Source: Methylibium sp. (GTDB lineage: Bacteria; Pseudomonadota; Gammaproteobacteria; Burkholderiales; Burkholderiaceae_C). From it: a stretch of DNA of 63,702 nucleotides. Location of the stretch: positions 1 to 63,702 of the forward strand of contig NZ_JACDCW010000005.1 of the NCBI RefSeq assembly GCF_013817345.1, in the 5' to 3' direction. Below the pieces are notes generated by a model. It saw only the letters and a program-made list of their open reading frames with translations, was not told the origin of the DNA and did not search any database. The translations under genes were made by a program, and so were the position numbers. Positions 40,024 to 49,078 of the stretch are shown in pieces. Every line of letters begins with the position of its first letter. The first letter of the stretch is position 1.

Positions 40024-41019
40024 ATGTATAACCAAGTTATTCTTGTTACTGGAGGCACAGGCTCTTTTGGAAACACCTTTGTTCCCATGACTCTAGCCAA
40101 ATATAATCCAAAAAAAATTATTATTTACTCACGAGACGAAATGAAACAATGGGAAATGGCAAAGAAATTTGTGAATGATCCTCGTGTTCGCTTTTTTATC
40201 GGTGACGTCCGTGACCGCGATCGGCTATGCCGGGCACTCGATGACGTCGACTATGTGGTTCATGCTGCAGCAACAAAAATTGTTCCAACTGCAGAATACA
40301 ACCCGTTCGAGTGCGTCAAGACAAATATTTTTGGCGCCATGAATCTAATCGATGCCTGCATCGACAAAAAGGTAAAACGAGTGGTGGCGCTGTCGACCGA
40401 CAAAGCGAGCAGTCCGGTCAACTTGTATGGCGCAACAAAACTCGCATCGGATAAGCTCTTCGTCGCGGGAAATTCTTATGCTGGGGGCCATGACACCAGA
40501 TTTTCGGTGGTCCGTTATGGAAATGTAATGGGTTCGCGCGGCTCTGTAATTCCGTTCTTTTTATCCATCAAAGATAAGGAAGTGCTACCCATCACAGATT
40601 CTCGCATGACGCGCTTCATGATTACTTTAGAGCAGGGGGTCGAATTAGTCTGGCACGCGTTCGATGACATGGAAGGCGGTGAAATTTACGTTAAAAAAAT
40701 TCCCTCAATGAAGGTGACGGACATTGCCAATGCCGTCGCCCCGGAAGCCGAGCTTGACTTCGTGGGAATTCGACCTGGTGAAAAACTTCACGAACAGATG
40801 ATTGGCGCTGAAGACTCCTTTCATACCTACGAGTATCCGGAGCACTTCAAGATCCTGCCGGCGATTCATAAATGGAGCGAGGACACCGTTCGTATTGGCA
40901 GCGGAACCAAAGTGCCCGAGGGCTTCGTGTACGCCAGCGACAGCAACGACGTCTGGATGGGGCCGCAGGAGTTGCGGACTTGGATCGATCAAAACCGATC
41001 GAAAATCGGGACAATCTGA
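40024..41019 (+). CDS. pseB: UDP-N-acetylglucosamine 4,6-dehydratase (5-inverting), PseB
   Basis: The first step of CMP-pseudaminic acid synthesis, giving a UDP-4-keto-6-deoxy-L-sugar. The 331-residue SDR has ILVTGGTGSFGNTFV, SRDEMKQWEM, VVHAAATKIVPTAEYNPFE, ALSTDKASSPVNLYGATK with the catalytic residues, and FSVVRYGNVMGSRGSVIP. The membrane domain found in WbpM is absent. The 5' half is AT-rich and the 3' end GC-rich, so composition shifts within the gene. pseC begins immediately after the stop. Confidence 0.95.
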   Translation: MYNQVILVTGGTGSFGNTFVPMTLAKYNPKKIIIYSRDEMKQWEMAKKFVNDPRVRFFIGDVRDRDRLCRALDDVDYVVHAAATKIVPTAEYNPFECVKTNIFGAMNLIDACIDKKVKRVVALSTDKASSPVNLYGATKLASDKLFVAGNSYAGGHDTRFSVVRYGNVMGSRGSVIPFFLSIKDKEVLPITDSRMTRFMITLEQGVELVWHAFDDMEGGEIYVKKIPSMKVTDIANAVAPEAELDFVGIRPGEKLHEQMIGAEDSFHTYEYPEHFKILPAIHKWSEDTVRIGSGTKVPEGFVYASDSNDVWMGPQELRTWIDQNRSKIGTI

Positions 41020-42177
41020 ATGATTCCGTATGGCCGGCAAGATATCCGCCAAGAAGACATCGACGCCGTTGTCGAGGTCCTGCGGTCTGACTACCTCACG
41101 CAGGGCCCGGCAGTGCCGCGCTTCGAGGCTGCGGTGGCTCAGCATTGCGGCGTCGAGCATGCGATAGCCGCCAACAGTGCCACGTCGGCGCTGCACATCG
41201 CGTGTCTTGCACTCGATCTTGGCCCGGGCGATTGGCTCTGGACCAGCCCGATCACTTTTGTCGCGTCTGCCAATTGCGGCCTCTATTGCGGCGCTCAAGT
41301 CGATTTTGTTGACATCGACCCCCGGACCTACAACCTGTGTCCGCAAGCCCTGGAGCGCAAGCTGGCCGAGGCGCAAAAGAAAGGGCGTCTGCCAAAAGTG
41401 GTCGTCCCCGTTCACTTGTGCGGCCAACCCTGCGACATGCGGGCCATTCATGTACTGGCTCAACGCTATGGTTTCAAGGTTGTGGAGGATGCATCGCACG
41501 CGATCGGTGGCAAGTACGAGAGCGCGCCGGTAGGAAACTGCCGCTACAGCGACATCACCGTCTTTAGCTTCCATCCGGTCAAGATCATCACGACTGCCGA
41601 AGGCGGCATGGCGGTGACAAACGATCCGAAACTTGCCGAGCGCATTGGCCTGCTCCGCAGTCATGGCATCACCCGCGATCCTGCCCACATGACCCGTGAA
41701 TCCGATGGCCCTTGGTACTACCAGCAGATCGATCTGGGCTTCAACTATCGCCTGACGGAGCTGCAGGCCGCGTTGGGCCTGACTCAACTGGAACGGCTCG
41801 ACGCTTACGTCGCGCGCCGCCACGCTTTGTCGCTGCGCTATGACGAGTCGCTGGCCGCCCTGCCGCTCACCTTGCCGTGGCAGCATCCGGACGGGGCCTC
41901 CGCCCGTCATCTCTACGTCGTTCGACTGACTTTGGATCGCATAGCCGTGAGCCACCGACAAGTGTTCGAAGCCCTGCGTGAACAAGGGATCGGCGTGAAC
42001 CTGCACTACATTCCCGTGCATACCCAGCCCTATTACGAACGGCTCGGTTGCGTACAAGGCCGGTACCCCGAGGCGGAACGCTATTACGCCGAAGCGATCA
42101 GCCTTCCGATGTATGCCACCCTTACTGAGGCGCAACAGGACATGGTGGTTGAAGCTTTGCGCCACGCAATGGCCTGA
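41020..42177 (+). CDS. pseC: UDP-4-amino-4,6-dideoxy-AltNAc transaminase, PseC
   Basis: A PLP-dependent aminotransferase of the DegT family, second step of the pseudaminic acid route. The 385 residues contain YGRQDIRQEDIDAV, VEHAIAANSATSALHIACLA, VVEDASHAIGG and VFSFHPVKIITTAEGGM with the PLP-binding Lys. The stop overlaps pseF as TGATGA. Confidence 0.95.
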   Translation: MIPYGRQDIRQEDIDAVVEVLRSDYLTQGPAVPRFEAAVAQHCGVEHAIAANSATSALHIACLALDLGPGDWLWTSPITFVASANCGLYCGAQVDFVDIDPRTYNLCPQALERKLAEAQKKGRLPKVVVPVHLCGQPCDMRAIHVLAQRYGFKVVEDASHAIGGKYESAPVGNCRYSDITVFSFHPVKIITTAEGGMAVTNDPKLAERIGLLRSHGITRDPAHMTRESDGPWYYQQIDLGFNYRLTELQAALGLTQLERLDAYVARRHALSLRYDESLAALPLTLPWQHPDGASARHLYVVRLTLDRIAVSHRQVFEALREQGIGVNLHYIPVHTQPYYERLGCVQGRYPEAERYYAEAISLPMYATLTEAQQDMVVEALRHAMA

Positions 42178-42878
42178 TGAGACTCGCCGTCATCCCCGCC
42201 CGAGGCGGAAGCAAGCGCATTCCGCGGAAAAACATCAAATCGTTCTGCGGCAAGCCCATCATGGCATGGTCTATCGAAGCCGCGTTGGCAAGCGGCTGTT
42301 TCGACGATGTGATCGTCTCGACCGACGACGAAGAGATTAGGACCGTTGCGCGCGAATGGGGCGCGTCGGTGCCGTTTCTCCGGCCGGCCATGTTGTCTGA
42401 CGACCACGCAGGCACCCTTCCGGTGATTCGCCACGCCATCGAGTGGCATTGCGCCAAAGGCCGCACACCTGATGCAGTGTGCTGCGTATACGCCACCGCA
42501 CCCTTTGTCACCGCAATCGATCTCCAGCTCGGACTGGAAATGCTGCAGTCCACCGGCGCTGCTTATTCCTTCTCTGTCACGGACTACGAATTTCCCATTC
42601 AGCGGGCGATCCGGGTAAAGGCCAATGGACGGGTGAGCATGTTCTATCCCGAGCACTGGAACACCCGATCGCAAGACCTCGAACAAGCGTTTCACGATGC
42701 CGGGCAGTTTTATTGGGGCCAAGCCTCAGCCTGGTTGGCAGAGACACCCATCTTCTCGACCGACTCCGCGCCGATCATGCTGCCGCGTCACCGCGTCCAA
42801 GATATCGACACGTTGGATGACTGGACGCGGGCCGAGTGGTTGTTCAAGGCACAGCAGGCATCGTCCGCGGCAGACTGA
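42177..42878 (+). CDS. pseF: Pseudaminic acid cytidylyltransferase, PseF
   Basis: The final step: activates pseudaminic acid with CTP to CMP-pseudaminic acid. The 233-residue protein has AVIPARGGSKRIPRKNIKSF and DDVIVSTDDEEIRTVAREWG, typical of CMP-nonulosonate synthetases, and the PseF-type FHDAGQFYWGQ motif. Its stop shares one base with the pseG start (TGATG). Confidence 0.95.
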   Translation: MRLAVIPARGGSKRIPRKNIKSFCGKPIMAWSIEAALASGCFDDVIVSTDDEEIRTVAREWGASVPFLRPAMLSDDHAGTLPVIRHAIEWHCAKGRTPDAVCCVYATAPFVTAIDLQLGLEMLQSTGAAYSFSVTDYEFPIQRAIRVKANGRVSMFYPEHWNTRSQDLEQAFHDAGQFYWGQASAWLAETPIFSTDSAPIMLPRHRVQDIDTLDDWTRAEWLFKAQQASSAAD

Positions 42879-43990
42879 TGACTCCTGCTGTTGCCTTTCG
42901 CACCGACGCCTCGTTGCAGATTGGCAGCGGACATTTTCTGCGCTGCCTGTCGCTCGCCACCGCGCTCCGGGAGCGGGGAGCTGATTGCCGCTTCATCTGT
43001 CGCGAGCATCCAGGACATCGGATCGATATTGCACGCGAGCGTGGGTTCAGTGTGGCGACGTTACCTGGCACTGCTGATAAAGACGCGCTTGACCTCCCAT
43101 GGAAGCAATTGCCCGCTCACGCCGCTTGGCTAGGCTGTGACTGGCGCACGGACGCCGACCAGACTGTCGCCGCTTTGGATCAGCAAGTCACCGACTGGTT
43201 GGTGGTGGATCATTACGCGCTCGACGGAGCTTGGGAAGCGCAGCTGCAGCGCAGTTGCCGTCAGCTCATGGTGATCGACGACCTGGCCGACAGGCCGCAC
43301 CACTGCGACCTCCTGCTGGATCAGAACCTGGGCCGCCAGCGCAGTGACTACGCAAGCTTGGTATCAAAAAATTGTTCCGTACTTGCCGGCCCGGCTTATG
43401 CGTTGCTGCGCCCGGAATTCGCCGCGCAACGTGCCGAGAGCCTGCACCGCCGAAGTTTTTCGCTACCGCGGCACCTGCTCATTACCATGGGTGGAGGCGA
43501 TCAACGCAATGTCACGAAACGCGTGCTGGACGCGTTGCGGTTGTGTCGTTTGCCGCCGGACTTTCGCATTACCGTGGTCATGGGGCGGGATGCACCTTGG
43601 TTGGAGAGTGTGCAACGGCGAGCGGCAGATATGCCATGGACTTGCAAGGTTCGAGTCGACGTCAGCGATATGGCACACCTGATGACGGAGAGTGATCTTT
43701 CCATTGGCGCCGCAGGCGGAACATCGTGGGAACGGTGCTGCGTCGGGCTGCCCAGCATGCTCCTCGTGCTTGCCGATAATCAACGCCGTGGCGCGCAAGC
43801 ACTGGTCGGAGCGGGAGCGGCCGTTTTGCTTTCGGACGGACCAGATCTGGCTGACCAGCTATCTGAACATTTAGCAGCCCTGCTGAAGGGCGACGCCCTG
43901 TCCACGATGAGCAACGCAGCACGTGCCGTCACAGACGGCCTTGGCGTCGAACGAGTTTTGCCCTACCTCCTGGAGCCCTCCCGTGCCTGA
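42878..43990 (+). CDS. pseG: UDP-2,4-diacetamido-2,4,6-trideoxy-altropyranose hydrolase, PseG
   Basis: Removes UDP in the fourth step. The GT-B-like protein has 370 residues starting MTPAVAFRTDASLQIGSGHF, with the GHFLRCL motif carrying the catalytic His, VIDDLADRPHHCDLLLDQN, LLITMGGGDQRN and GAAGGTSWERCCVGLPSM. ATG 42878 is coupled to the pseF stop, and the tail overlaps pseH by 8 nt. Confidence 0.94.
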   Translation: MTPAVAFRTDASLQIGSGHFLRCLSLATALRERGADCRFICREHPGHRIDIARERGFSVATLPGTADKDALDLPWKQLPAHAAWLGCDWRTDADQTVAALDQQVTDWLVVDHYALDGAWEAQLQRSCRQLMVIDDLADRPHHCDLLLDQNLGRQRSDYASLVSKNCSVLAGPAYALLRPEFAAQRAESLHRRSFSLPRHLLITMGGGDQRNVTKRVLDALRLCRLPPDFRITVVMGRDAPWLESVQRRAADMPWTCKVRVDVSDMAHLMTESDLSIGAAGGTSWERCCVGLPSMLLVLADNQRRGAQALVGAGAAVLLSDGPDLADQLSEHLAALLKGDALSTMSNAARAVTDGLGVERVLPYLLEPSRA

Positions 43991-44504
43991 TGGCGATCAA
44001 AGCGACGATCGCTTAAGGCCCATGGTCAATCAGGACCTTTCAGCAGTGCTGGTCTGGCGCAATCATCCGGACGTAGGCTCGTTCATGTTCAACCAAGCGG
44101 AAATTACGCCGCAGGAACACCAGCAATGGTTCAAACGCACATCGATGGAAGAAGGCCGACATTTGCTTATATTCGAGTGCGACGGCCGGCCCCGAGGTTT
44201 TGTCAACGTGCACATGCGCGCGGCCGATCGCATCGCTGATTGGGGGTTTTATGTGGCACCCGACGCGGTAAGAGGGACCGGCCGGCGATTGGGTGATACT
44301 GCTTTGAACTATACGTTTAGTTTTCTCGAAGCGCACAAGTTGTGCGCTCGGGCACTGGCTTATAACCGTAAGTCCATCAAGTTTCATCTCGCGCTGGGCT
44401 TCCAGCAGGAGGGCGTTTTGCGCGATCAGCATTTTGATGGTCACGGCTACCACGATGTAGCTTGTTTCGGCCTGTTGAGCGGTGAATGGCACCGGAGCAA
44501 ATGA
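43983..44504 (+). CDS. pseH: UDP-4-amino-4,6-dideoxy-AltNAc N-acetyltransferase, PseH
   Basis: A GNAT-fold acetyltransferase, third step. The 173-residue protein has LRPMVNQDLSAVLVWRNHPD, a common start for sugar GNATs, APDAVRGTGRRLGD (acetyl-CoA loop) and YNRKSIKFHLALGF. GTG 43983 lies after a TGGAG and gives an 8-nt overlap with pseG. The stop overlaps the pseI start as ATGA. Confidence 0.9.
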   Translation: MPDGDQSDDRLRPMVNQDLSAVLVWRNHPDVGSFMFNQAEITPQEHQQWFKRTSMEEGRHLLIFECDGRPRGFVNVHMRAADRIADWGFYVAPDAVRGTGRRLGDTALNYTFSFLEAHKLCARALAYNRKSIKFHLALGFQQEGVLRDQHFDGHGYHDVACFGLLSGEWHRSK

Positions 44505-45568
44505 AGGTCACCATGTCCAACAATCCAAGTATCGAGATCGCCGGGCGCCGCATCGCTGTCGATGTGCCTCCCTTCGTCATCGCCGAGTTGTCCGCCAACC
44601 ACAACGGCAAGCTAGAGACTGCGCTCAAGATCATCGAAGCCGCCAAGGTGGCAGGCGCCGACGCGATAAAGCTTCAAACTTATCGCCCGGACACGATAAC
44701 GCTCGATTCAGACGCGGCGGAGTTTCAGATTCGCGGCGGTCTTTGGGACGGCCGGACGCTCTACGAGCTGTACCGGGAAGCGCACATGCCGTGGGAATGG
44801 CACGCGCCGCTGTTCGCTCGCGCGCAGGAACTGGGCATTACGATTTTCAGTTCCCCCTTCGACCCTACAGCAGTCGACTTGCTTGAGAGTCTCGGCGCTC
44901 CCGCCTACAAGATCGCCTCGTTCGAAGCGGTGGATTTACCGCTGATCAAGTACGTGGCGCGTACCGGCAAACCCATGATCATCTCTACCGGCATGGCGGA
45001 TGCCGAAGAGATTCAGGAAGCCATCGACGCGGCCCGCGCCGGCGGCTGCACGCAACTCGCTGTACTGCATTGCGTGAGCGGCTATCCCGCGCCCGCTGCC
45101 GATTACAACCTGCGCACCATGAGCGACATGATGTCGCGCTATGGTGTGGTCACCGGCTTGTCGGACCACACACTGGACAACACCACCGCGATTGCCAGCG
45201 TAGCGCTCGGCGGCTGCATCATCGAGAAGCACTTCACTCTCGATCGTAGCGGCGGTGGGCCTGACGACAGTTTTTCGCTTGAGCCGAACGAGCTGCAAGC
45301 CTTGTGTCGCGGCGCGCGCACCGCTTGGAGCGCCTTGGGCCAAGTGGATTACGGACGAAAGTCCAGCGAGCAAGGAAACGCGCAGTTTCGAAGATCGCTT
45401 TACTTTGTCAAACCACTTCGTGCGGGCGATGTAGTGACGCCGGATGCGGTTCGCAGCGTTCGTCCCGGCAGTGGCCTGCCACCCAAATTTCTCGATCGCG
45501 TAATCGGTAGGAAAGTCAGGAACGACACGCCGATGAATACGCCGGTTTCGCTGGATCAACTTTTGTAG
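44501..45568 (+). CDS. pseI: Pseudaminic acid synthase, PseI
   Basis: Condenses the trideoxy sugar with phosphoenolpyruvate. The 355 residues have a NeuB-type TIM barrel with FVIAELSANHNGKLETALKI and DAIKLQTYRPDTITLD, SDHTLDNTTAIASVALGG and IEKHFTLDRSGGGPDDSFSL, plus a C-terminal SAF antifreeze-like domain (RPGSGLPPKFLDRVIGRKV). ATG 44501 overlaps the pseH stop as ATGA and follows GGAG; ATGs at 44486 and 44513 are alternatives. It completes the pathway. Confidence 0.95.
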   Translation: MKVTMSNNPSIEIAGRRIAVDVPPFVIAELSANHNGKLETALKIIEAAKVAGADAIKLQTYRPDTITLDSDAAEFQIRGGLWDGRTLYELYREAHMPWEWHAPLFARAQELGITIFSSPFDPTAVDLLESLGAPAYKIASFEAVDLPLIKYVARTGKPMIISTGMADAEEIQEAIDAARAGGCTQLAVLHCVSGYPAPAADYNLRTMSDMMSRYGVVTGLSDHTLDNTTAIASVALGGCIIEKHFTLDRSGGGPDDSFSLEPNELQALCRGARTAWSALGQVDYGRKSSEQGNAQFRRSLYFVKPLRAGDVVTPDAVRSVRPGSGLPPKFLDRVIGRKVRNDTPMNTPVSLDQLL

Positions 45569-45573
45569 TCACG

Positions 45574-47628
45574 TTGATCCGCGGAGGCCTTTCACAGCCG
45601 GGAACTCTGGTTGCCCGGAATATCGGCATGTTGATGATCAGCGGCCTGCCGGCATTGTTGGGTCAGCGCATCCGTTTCCAGCCCTATGGGAGACCCGCCG
45701 GCGATTGCGCCGCGGTCGTCGGCTGGGGCCTGAAAGGCGTCGCGCTGAAAGCGAAGGCGGACGCCGATCGATATGGACTGCCTTACCTGGCGCTAGAAGA
45801 CGGCTTCCTGCGTTCGATTTCCCTTGGCGATATCGATCCACCTCGATCGGTTGTCGTCGACGACATTGGCATCTACTACAACGCCCGAGCGCCATCAAGA
45901 CTTGAACAACTCATCGCTGCGCCTCACGAGCAGCCAGAGATAGAACGGGCTCGGGCGGTCGTTCGATCCTGGCGCGACCAGAGGTTGTCCAAGTACAACC
46001 ACGCGCGCGAGCAAACGGTGGCTTTTGCGGCTCATGTCTTGGTGGTTGATCAAACCGCCGGCGACGCTTCGATCGCTTACGGTCTGGCCGACGAACGAAG
46101 CTTCCGCCGGATGCTTGAAGCCGCTCTTGACGAACATCCGTCGCTTGGCGTGATAGTGAAAGTGCATCCGGACGTCATCGCCGGCAGAAAGCGGGCGCAT
46201 TTCGACGCACTGACAGCCGGGCAATCGAAGCGGGTGATGTTGCTGGCGACAGACGCCCACCCGCCGGGTCTGTTGGAGCACGCCGAGGCGGTGTACGTAG
46301 TCACCTCCCAGATGGGCTTCGAGGCGTTGATATGGGGCAAGCCGGTTCGTACCTTTGGCACGCCGTTCTATGCAGGCTGGGGCTTGACCAAAGACGAGTT
46401 GCAAGCACCTGAGCGGCGCCGCACCTTGCACCGCGCTTCTTTGGAAGACCTGGTGCACGCCGCCCTCGTCGAGTATCCGCGCTACATCGACCCCGAGACG
46501 CTGGAGCGCTGCGAAGTCGAACGAGTAATGGACTGGCTGGCACTGCAGCGCCGACAGCGCGAGCGATTTGCACCTCATGTACAGGCCATCGCATTTCCGA
46601 ATTGGAAGCGCCCGATCGCGCGTGCGTTTTTCGGGGGCAGTACGCTTTGCTTTGCCGGAGCCCCCGTGCAAAGGCAGGCTCCGCTCGATGAAAGGCTTGC
46701 TGATGCACCGGTGCGTGCCGTATGGGGCCGACCGGCTGACAAGGCGCTCGTTTCCCGCGACAACGCTCTACTGCTGCGCGTCGAGGATGGTTTCCTTCGT
46801 TCCGTCGGCCTCAGCGCCAACGCCAAGCGGGTTCAACCGCTTTCGTGGGTAATCGACCGCAGCGGTATGTACTACGACGCGACTGCACCTTCCGACCTTG
46901 AGACGCTGCTGGAGACCGCGACCTTCGACGAAGCTCTTCTTTCCCGTGCCCGCTCCCTGCGGGCGAAAGTCGTCGGGGCTGGCATCACCAGACACGACGT
47001 CGGCAGCAGGAAATGGCAACGCCCTGCAGGCGCGAAGTGGGTAGTGCTGGTTCCTGGACAAGTGGAATCCGAGGCATCGATCACCTATGGTGCTCCAGGG
47101 TTGCGTACCAACCTTGGACTGTTGCAGGCGGCACGGCGCGCCGCGCCGGACGGGCACTTGGTATATGCGCCTCACCTCGATGTGTCTGCCGAGAAACGAT
47201 CAAGGGGCAAAGACGAGCGCCAGACGCGCGAGCACTGCGATGAGGTGGTCACCGATGTGCCGATCCATTCGCTACTGAGTGCCGTCGATGAAGTGCATGT
47301 CCTCACATCCCTCGCCGGTTTCGAGGCACTTCTGCGGGGCAAGCGGGTGGTTTGCCATGGCCTGCCTTTTTATGCCGGCTGGGGCCTGACGGAGGACGTT
47401 CAACCGCACCCGCGGCGCACCCGAAAGCTGGCACTCGACGAATTGGTTGCCGCGTCGCTGATCCTCTATCCGACCTACGTCAGTGGCGTCAGCGGCGCCT
47501 TCACTACGCCAGAGCGGGCGCTGCATGAGTTGCTGCACGGGCATGATCTGCAGCCGCCGGTCGAAGCGCGATGGCTTCGGATGCTGCGACGACTTAAGCG
47601 CACGCGTGATCGCTGGCGGCGCCGGTGA
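45574..47628 (+). CDS. kpsC: Capsule beta-Kdo transferase KpsC (two domains)
   Basis: In E. coli-type capsules KpsC and KpsS build a short beta-Kdo linker on lyso-phosphatidylglycerol before export. This 684-residue protein is a tandem of two related domains. The first has LEDGFLRSISLG, VDDIGIYYNAR, VKVHPDV and GFEALIWG...FYAGWGL. The second has VEDGFLRSVGLS, IDRSGMYYDATAPS, VPGQVESEASITYG and FYAGWGL. In the second domain the usual HPDV reads HLDV, a change in a motif thought to bind the CMP part of the donor. Start is uncertain: TTG 45574 keeps the N-terminal strand; ATG 45628 is the first ATG. Confidence 0.92.
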   Translation: MIRGGLSQPGTLVARNIGMLMISGLPALLGQRIRFQPYGRPAGDCAAVVGWGLKGVALKAKADADRYGLPYLALEDGFLRSISLGDIDPPRSVVVDDIGIYYNARAPSRLEQLIAAPHEQPEIERARAVVRSWRDQRLSKYNHAREQTVAFAAHVLVVDQTAGDASIAYGLADERSFRRMLEAALDEHPSLGVIVKVHPDVIAGRKRAHFDALTAGQSKRVMLLATDAHPPGLLEHAEAVYVVTSQMGFEALIWGKPVRTFGTPFYAGWGLTKDELQAPERRRTLHRASLEDLVHAALVEYPRYIDPETLERCEVERVMDWLALQRRQRERFAPHVQAIAFPNWKRPIARAFFGGSTLCFAGAPVQRQAPLDERLADAPVRAVWGRPADKALVSRDNALLLRVEDGFLRSVGLSANAKRVQPLSWVIDRSGMYYDATAPSDLETLLETATFDEALLSRARSLRAKVVGAGITRHDVGSRKWQRPAGAKWVVLVPGQVESEASITYGAPGLRTNLGLLQAARRAAPDGHLVYAPHLDVSAEKRSRGKDERQTREHCDEVVTDVPIHSLLSAVDEVHVLTSLAGFEALLRGKRVVCHGLPFYAGWGLTEDVQPHPRRTRKLALDELVAASLILYPTYVSGVSGAFTTPERALHELLHGHDLQPPVEARWLRMLRRLKRTRDRWRRR

Positions 47629-47631
47629 TCC

Positions 47632-49026
47632 TCAACGCGTGATTGCGACGTGCGCCCGGTCTGATACCGCAGCCAAGCCGTGCCGCACCGAGGGCGTTGC
47701 CGTGACGGGTCGTTGCAACGAAGCTGCAGTTATCGCCGCAGGCGAAAACTGCCTGTGCCGCGCCCCGCGTGCCGCTGCCACATGCTGTAGCACGATGCCG
47801 ACGGTCGCCTCTAGATCCTCGTCGGTATAAGCCCACGCGTCTCCGGGTGCCTGGTAGCAGCGCAGCACCGCTGCCTTGAGCTCATGTCCGGCGACGGGAT
47901 CGTCGCCCTGCGCCACAGCTGTCTTCGCCTGCTCCACGAAGTTGTCACGGCTCACCCGCCGGATGCAGCGGCGGTCAGGCCCCGTGTAGAAGCTGTCGCC
48001 GAAGCACAGCACAGTCTTGCCGCAGATCGCAGCTTCGAAGCCTGCGTTGGAGTTCAGGCACACGACGAACGCGGTGCGCGGATAAAAGCGCGCCAGGTTG
48101 CCGTCGATCAGGCGCGCGCCCTCGGGCAACCGATAGCGTCGCACGTCCATCGGGTGCATCTTCACCAGCACCTCGGCGTTCGGCAGAGCCTTGCGCACGC
48201 CACTCACCACGAAGTCAATCAACTCCTGGTTGTGACGGAACGGGGAATACATGACGAACTGCGAGTCGGTCGGCAACTGCAGCGGCAGGATGACCAGCGG
48301 CGTGTTGCCTTGCGGCGGCTCGTGCTCGGGCTCGTGCGGCATGGGCAGTTCCGGATGCTCGGCGCGAAACTGCTTGAGCGCGATGCGGGTGTAGTTGAAG
48401 ACGTGGTAGCGCTTGTGCTGCATCAGCCCGCGCGCCGGCTCCACCGCACGGGCCAGCGCATTGCGGATGAGGAACTTCGCGAAGCGCAGCCTGAGCCAGG
48501 GTTCGGTAGCGCGCCGCGTGGGCAGGTCCGCTTCGTTCATGCCCGAGATGTGCTCGCAGCCTTCAGCGGCCTGCAGATTGAAACGCGCGTTGATGCCGTG
48601 CGTGCTCAGGCTCGAGGTCCGCAGCCGAAAGGCGCCACGCTCGAAATACACGCAAACGACGCCCAGTTCCTGGGCCGCCAGTTGCGCGGCCACCGAGAAC
48701 GGCCGCGCATCGGAGAACAGCAGGCAGGTGTCGATGCGCTCGGCCTGGAAGCGGGCCTTTAACCAGCTCACGGCATGAGAGAACGCGCGGGTGAAGGCGG
48801 GGCATTCGGCATTCGCCCATTCGGCCCGCTCGAACGAGGGCGGCACCGAATAGAGTTGCTCCGTATCGCCCGGTTTCCACACGATGCTGCGATCGCCTTG
48901 CGTGTACATCCGGTAGGCCGGGCACGACAGCAAGGCTACCGAGCTGCCGCCCGTGCGCCGCGCCAGGCGTGAGGACAGGGCCTGGAAATAGCGGCTGTAG
49001 GGCGGGTCGAGGTAAGCGATGTTCAT
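47632..49026 (-). CDS. kpsS: Capsule polysaccharide transferase KpsS
   Basis: A 464-residue KpsS-type beta-Kdo transferase that adds the first Kdo to the phospholipid acceptor in known systems. Motifs are MNIAYLDPPYSRYFQALS, CVYFERGAFRLRTSSLST, VLVKMHPMD (HP motif) and CLNSNAGFEAAICGKTVLCF. It lies on the opposite strand to all other kps genes, with only three bases between its stop and that of kpsC. The C-terminal 40 residues are Ala/Arg-rich and look unconserved. It lies 52 nt after the ParE-like toxin gene. Confidence 0.9.
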   Translation of the reverse strand: MNIAYLDPPYSRYFQALSSRLARRTGGSSVALLSCPAYRMYTQGDRSIVWKPGDTEQLYSVPPSFERAEWANAECPAFTRAFSHAVSWLKARFQAERIDTCLLFSDARPFSVAAQLAAQELGVVCVYFERGAFRLRTSSLSTHGINARFNLQAAEGCEHISGMNEADLPTRRATEPWLRLRFAKFLIRNALARAVEPARGLMQHKRYHVFNYTRIALKQFRAEHPELPMPHEPEHEPPQGNTPLVILPLQLPTDSQFVMYSPFRHNQELIDFVVSGVRKALPNAEVLVKMHPMDVRRYRLPEGARLIDGNLARFYPRTAFVVCLNSNAGFEAAICGKTVLCFGDSFYTGPDRRCIRRVSRDNFVEQAKTAVAQGDDPVAGHELKAAVLRCYQAPGDAWAYTDEDLEATVGIVLQHVAAARGARHRQFSPAAITAASLQRPVTATPSVRHGLAAVSDRAHVAITR

Positions 49027-49078
49027 GCGAAGGCGCGGGTGGCTGGGGGCATGGTTTTGATCGTTTCAGGCAGGCGCA

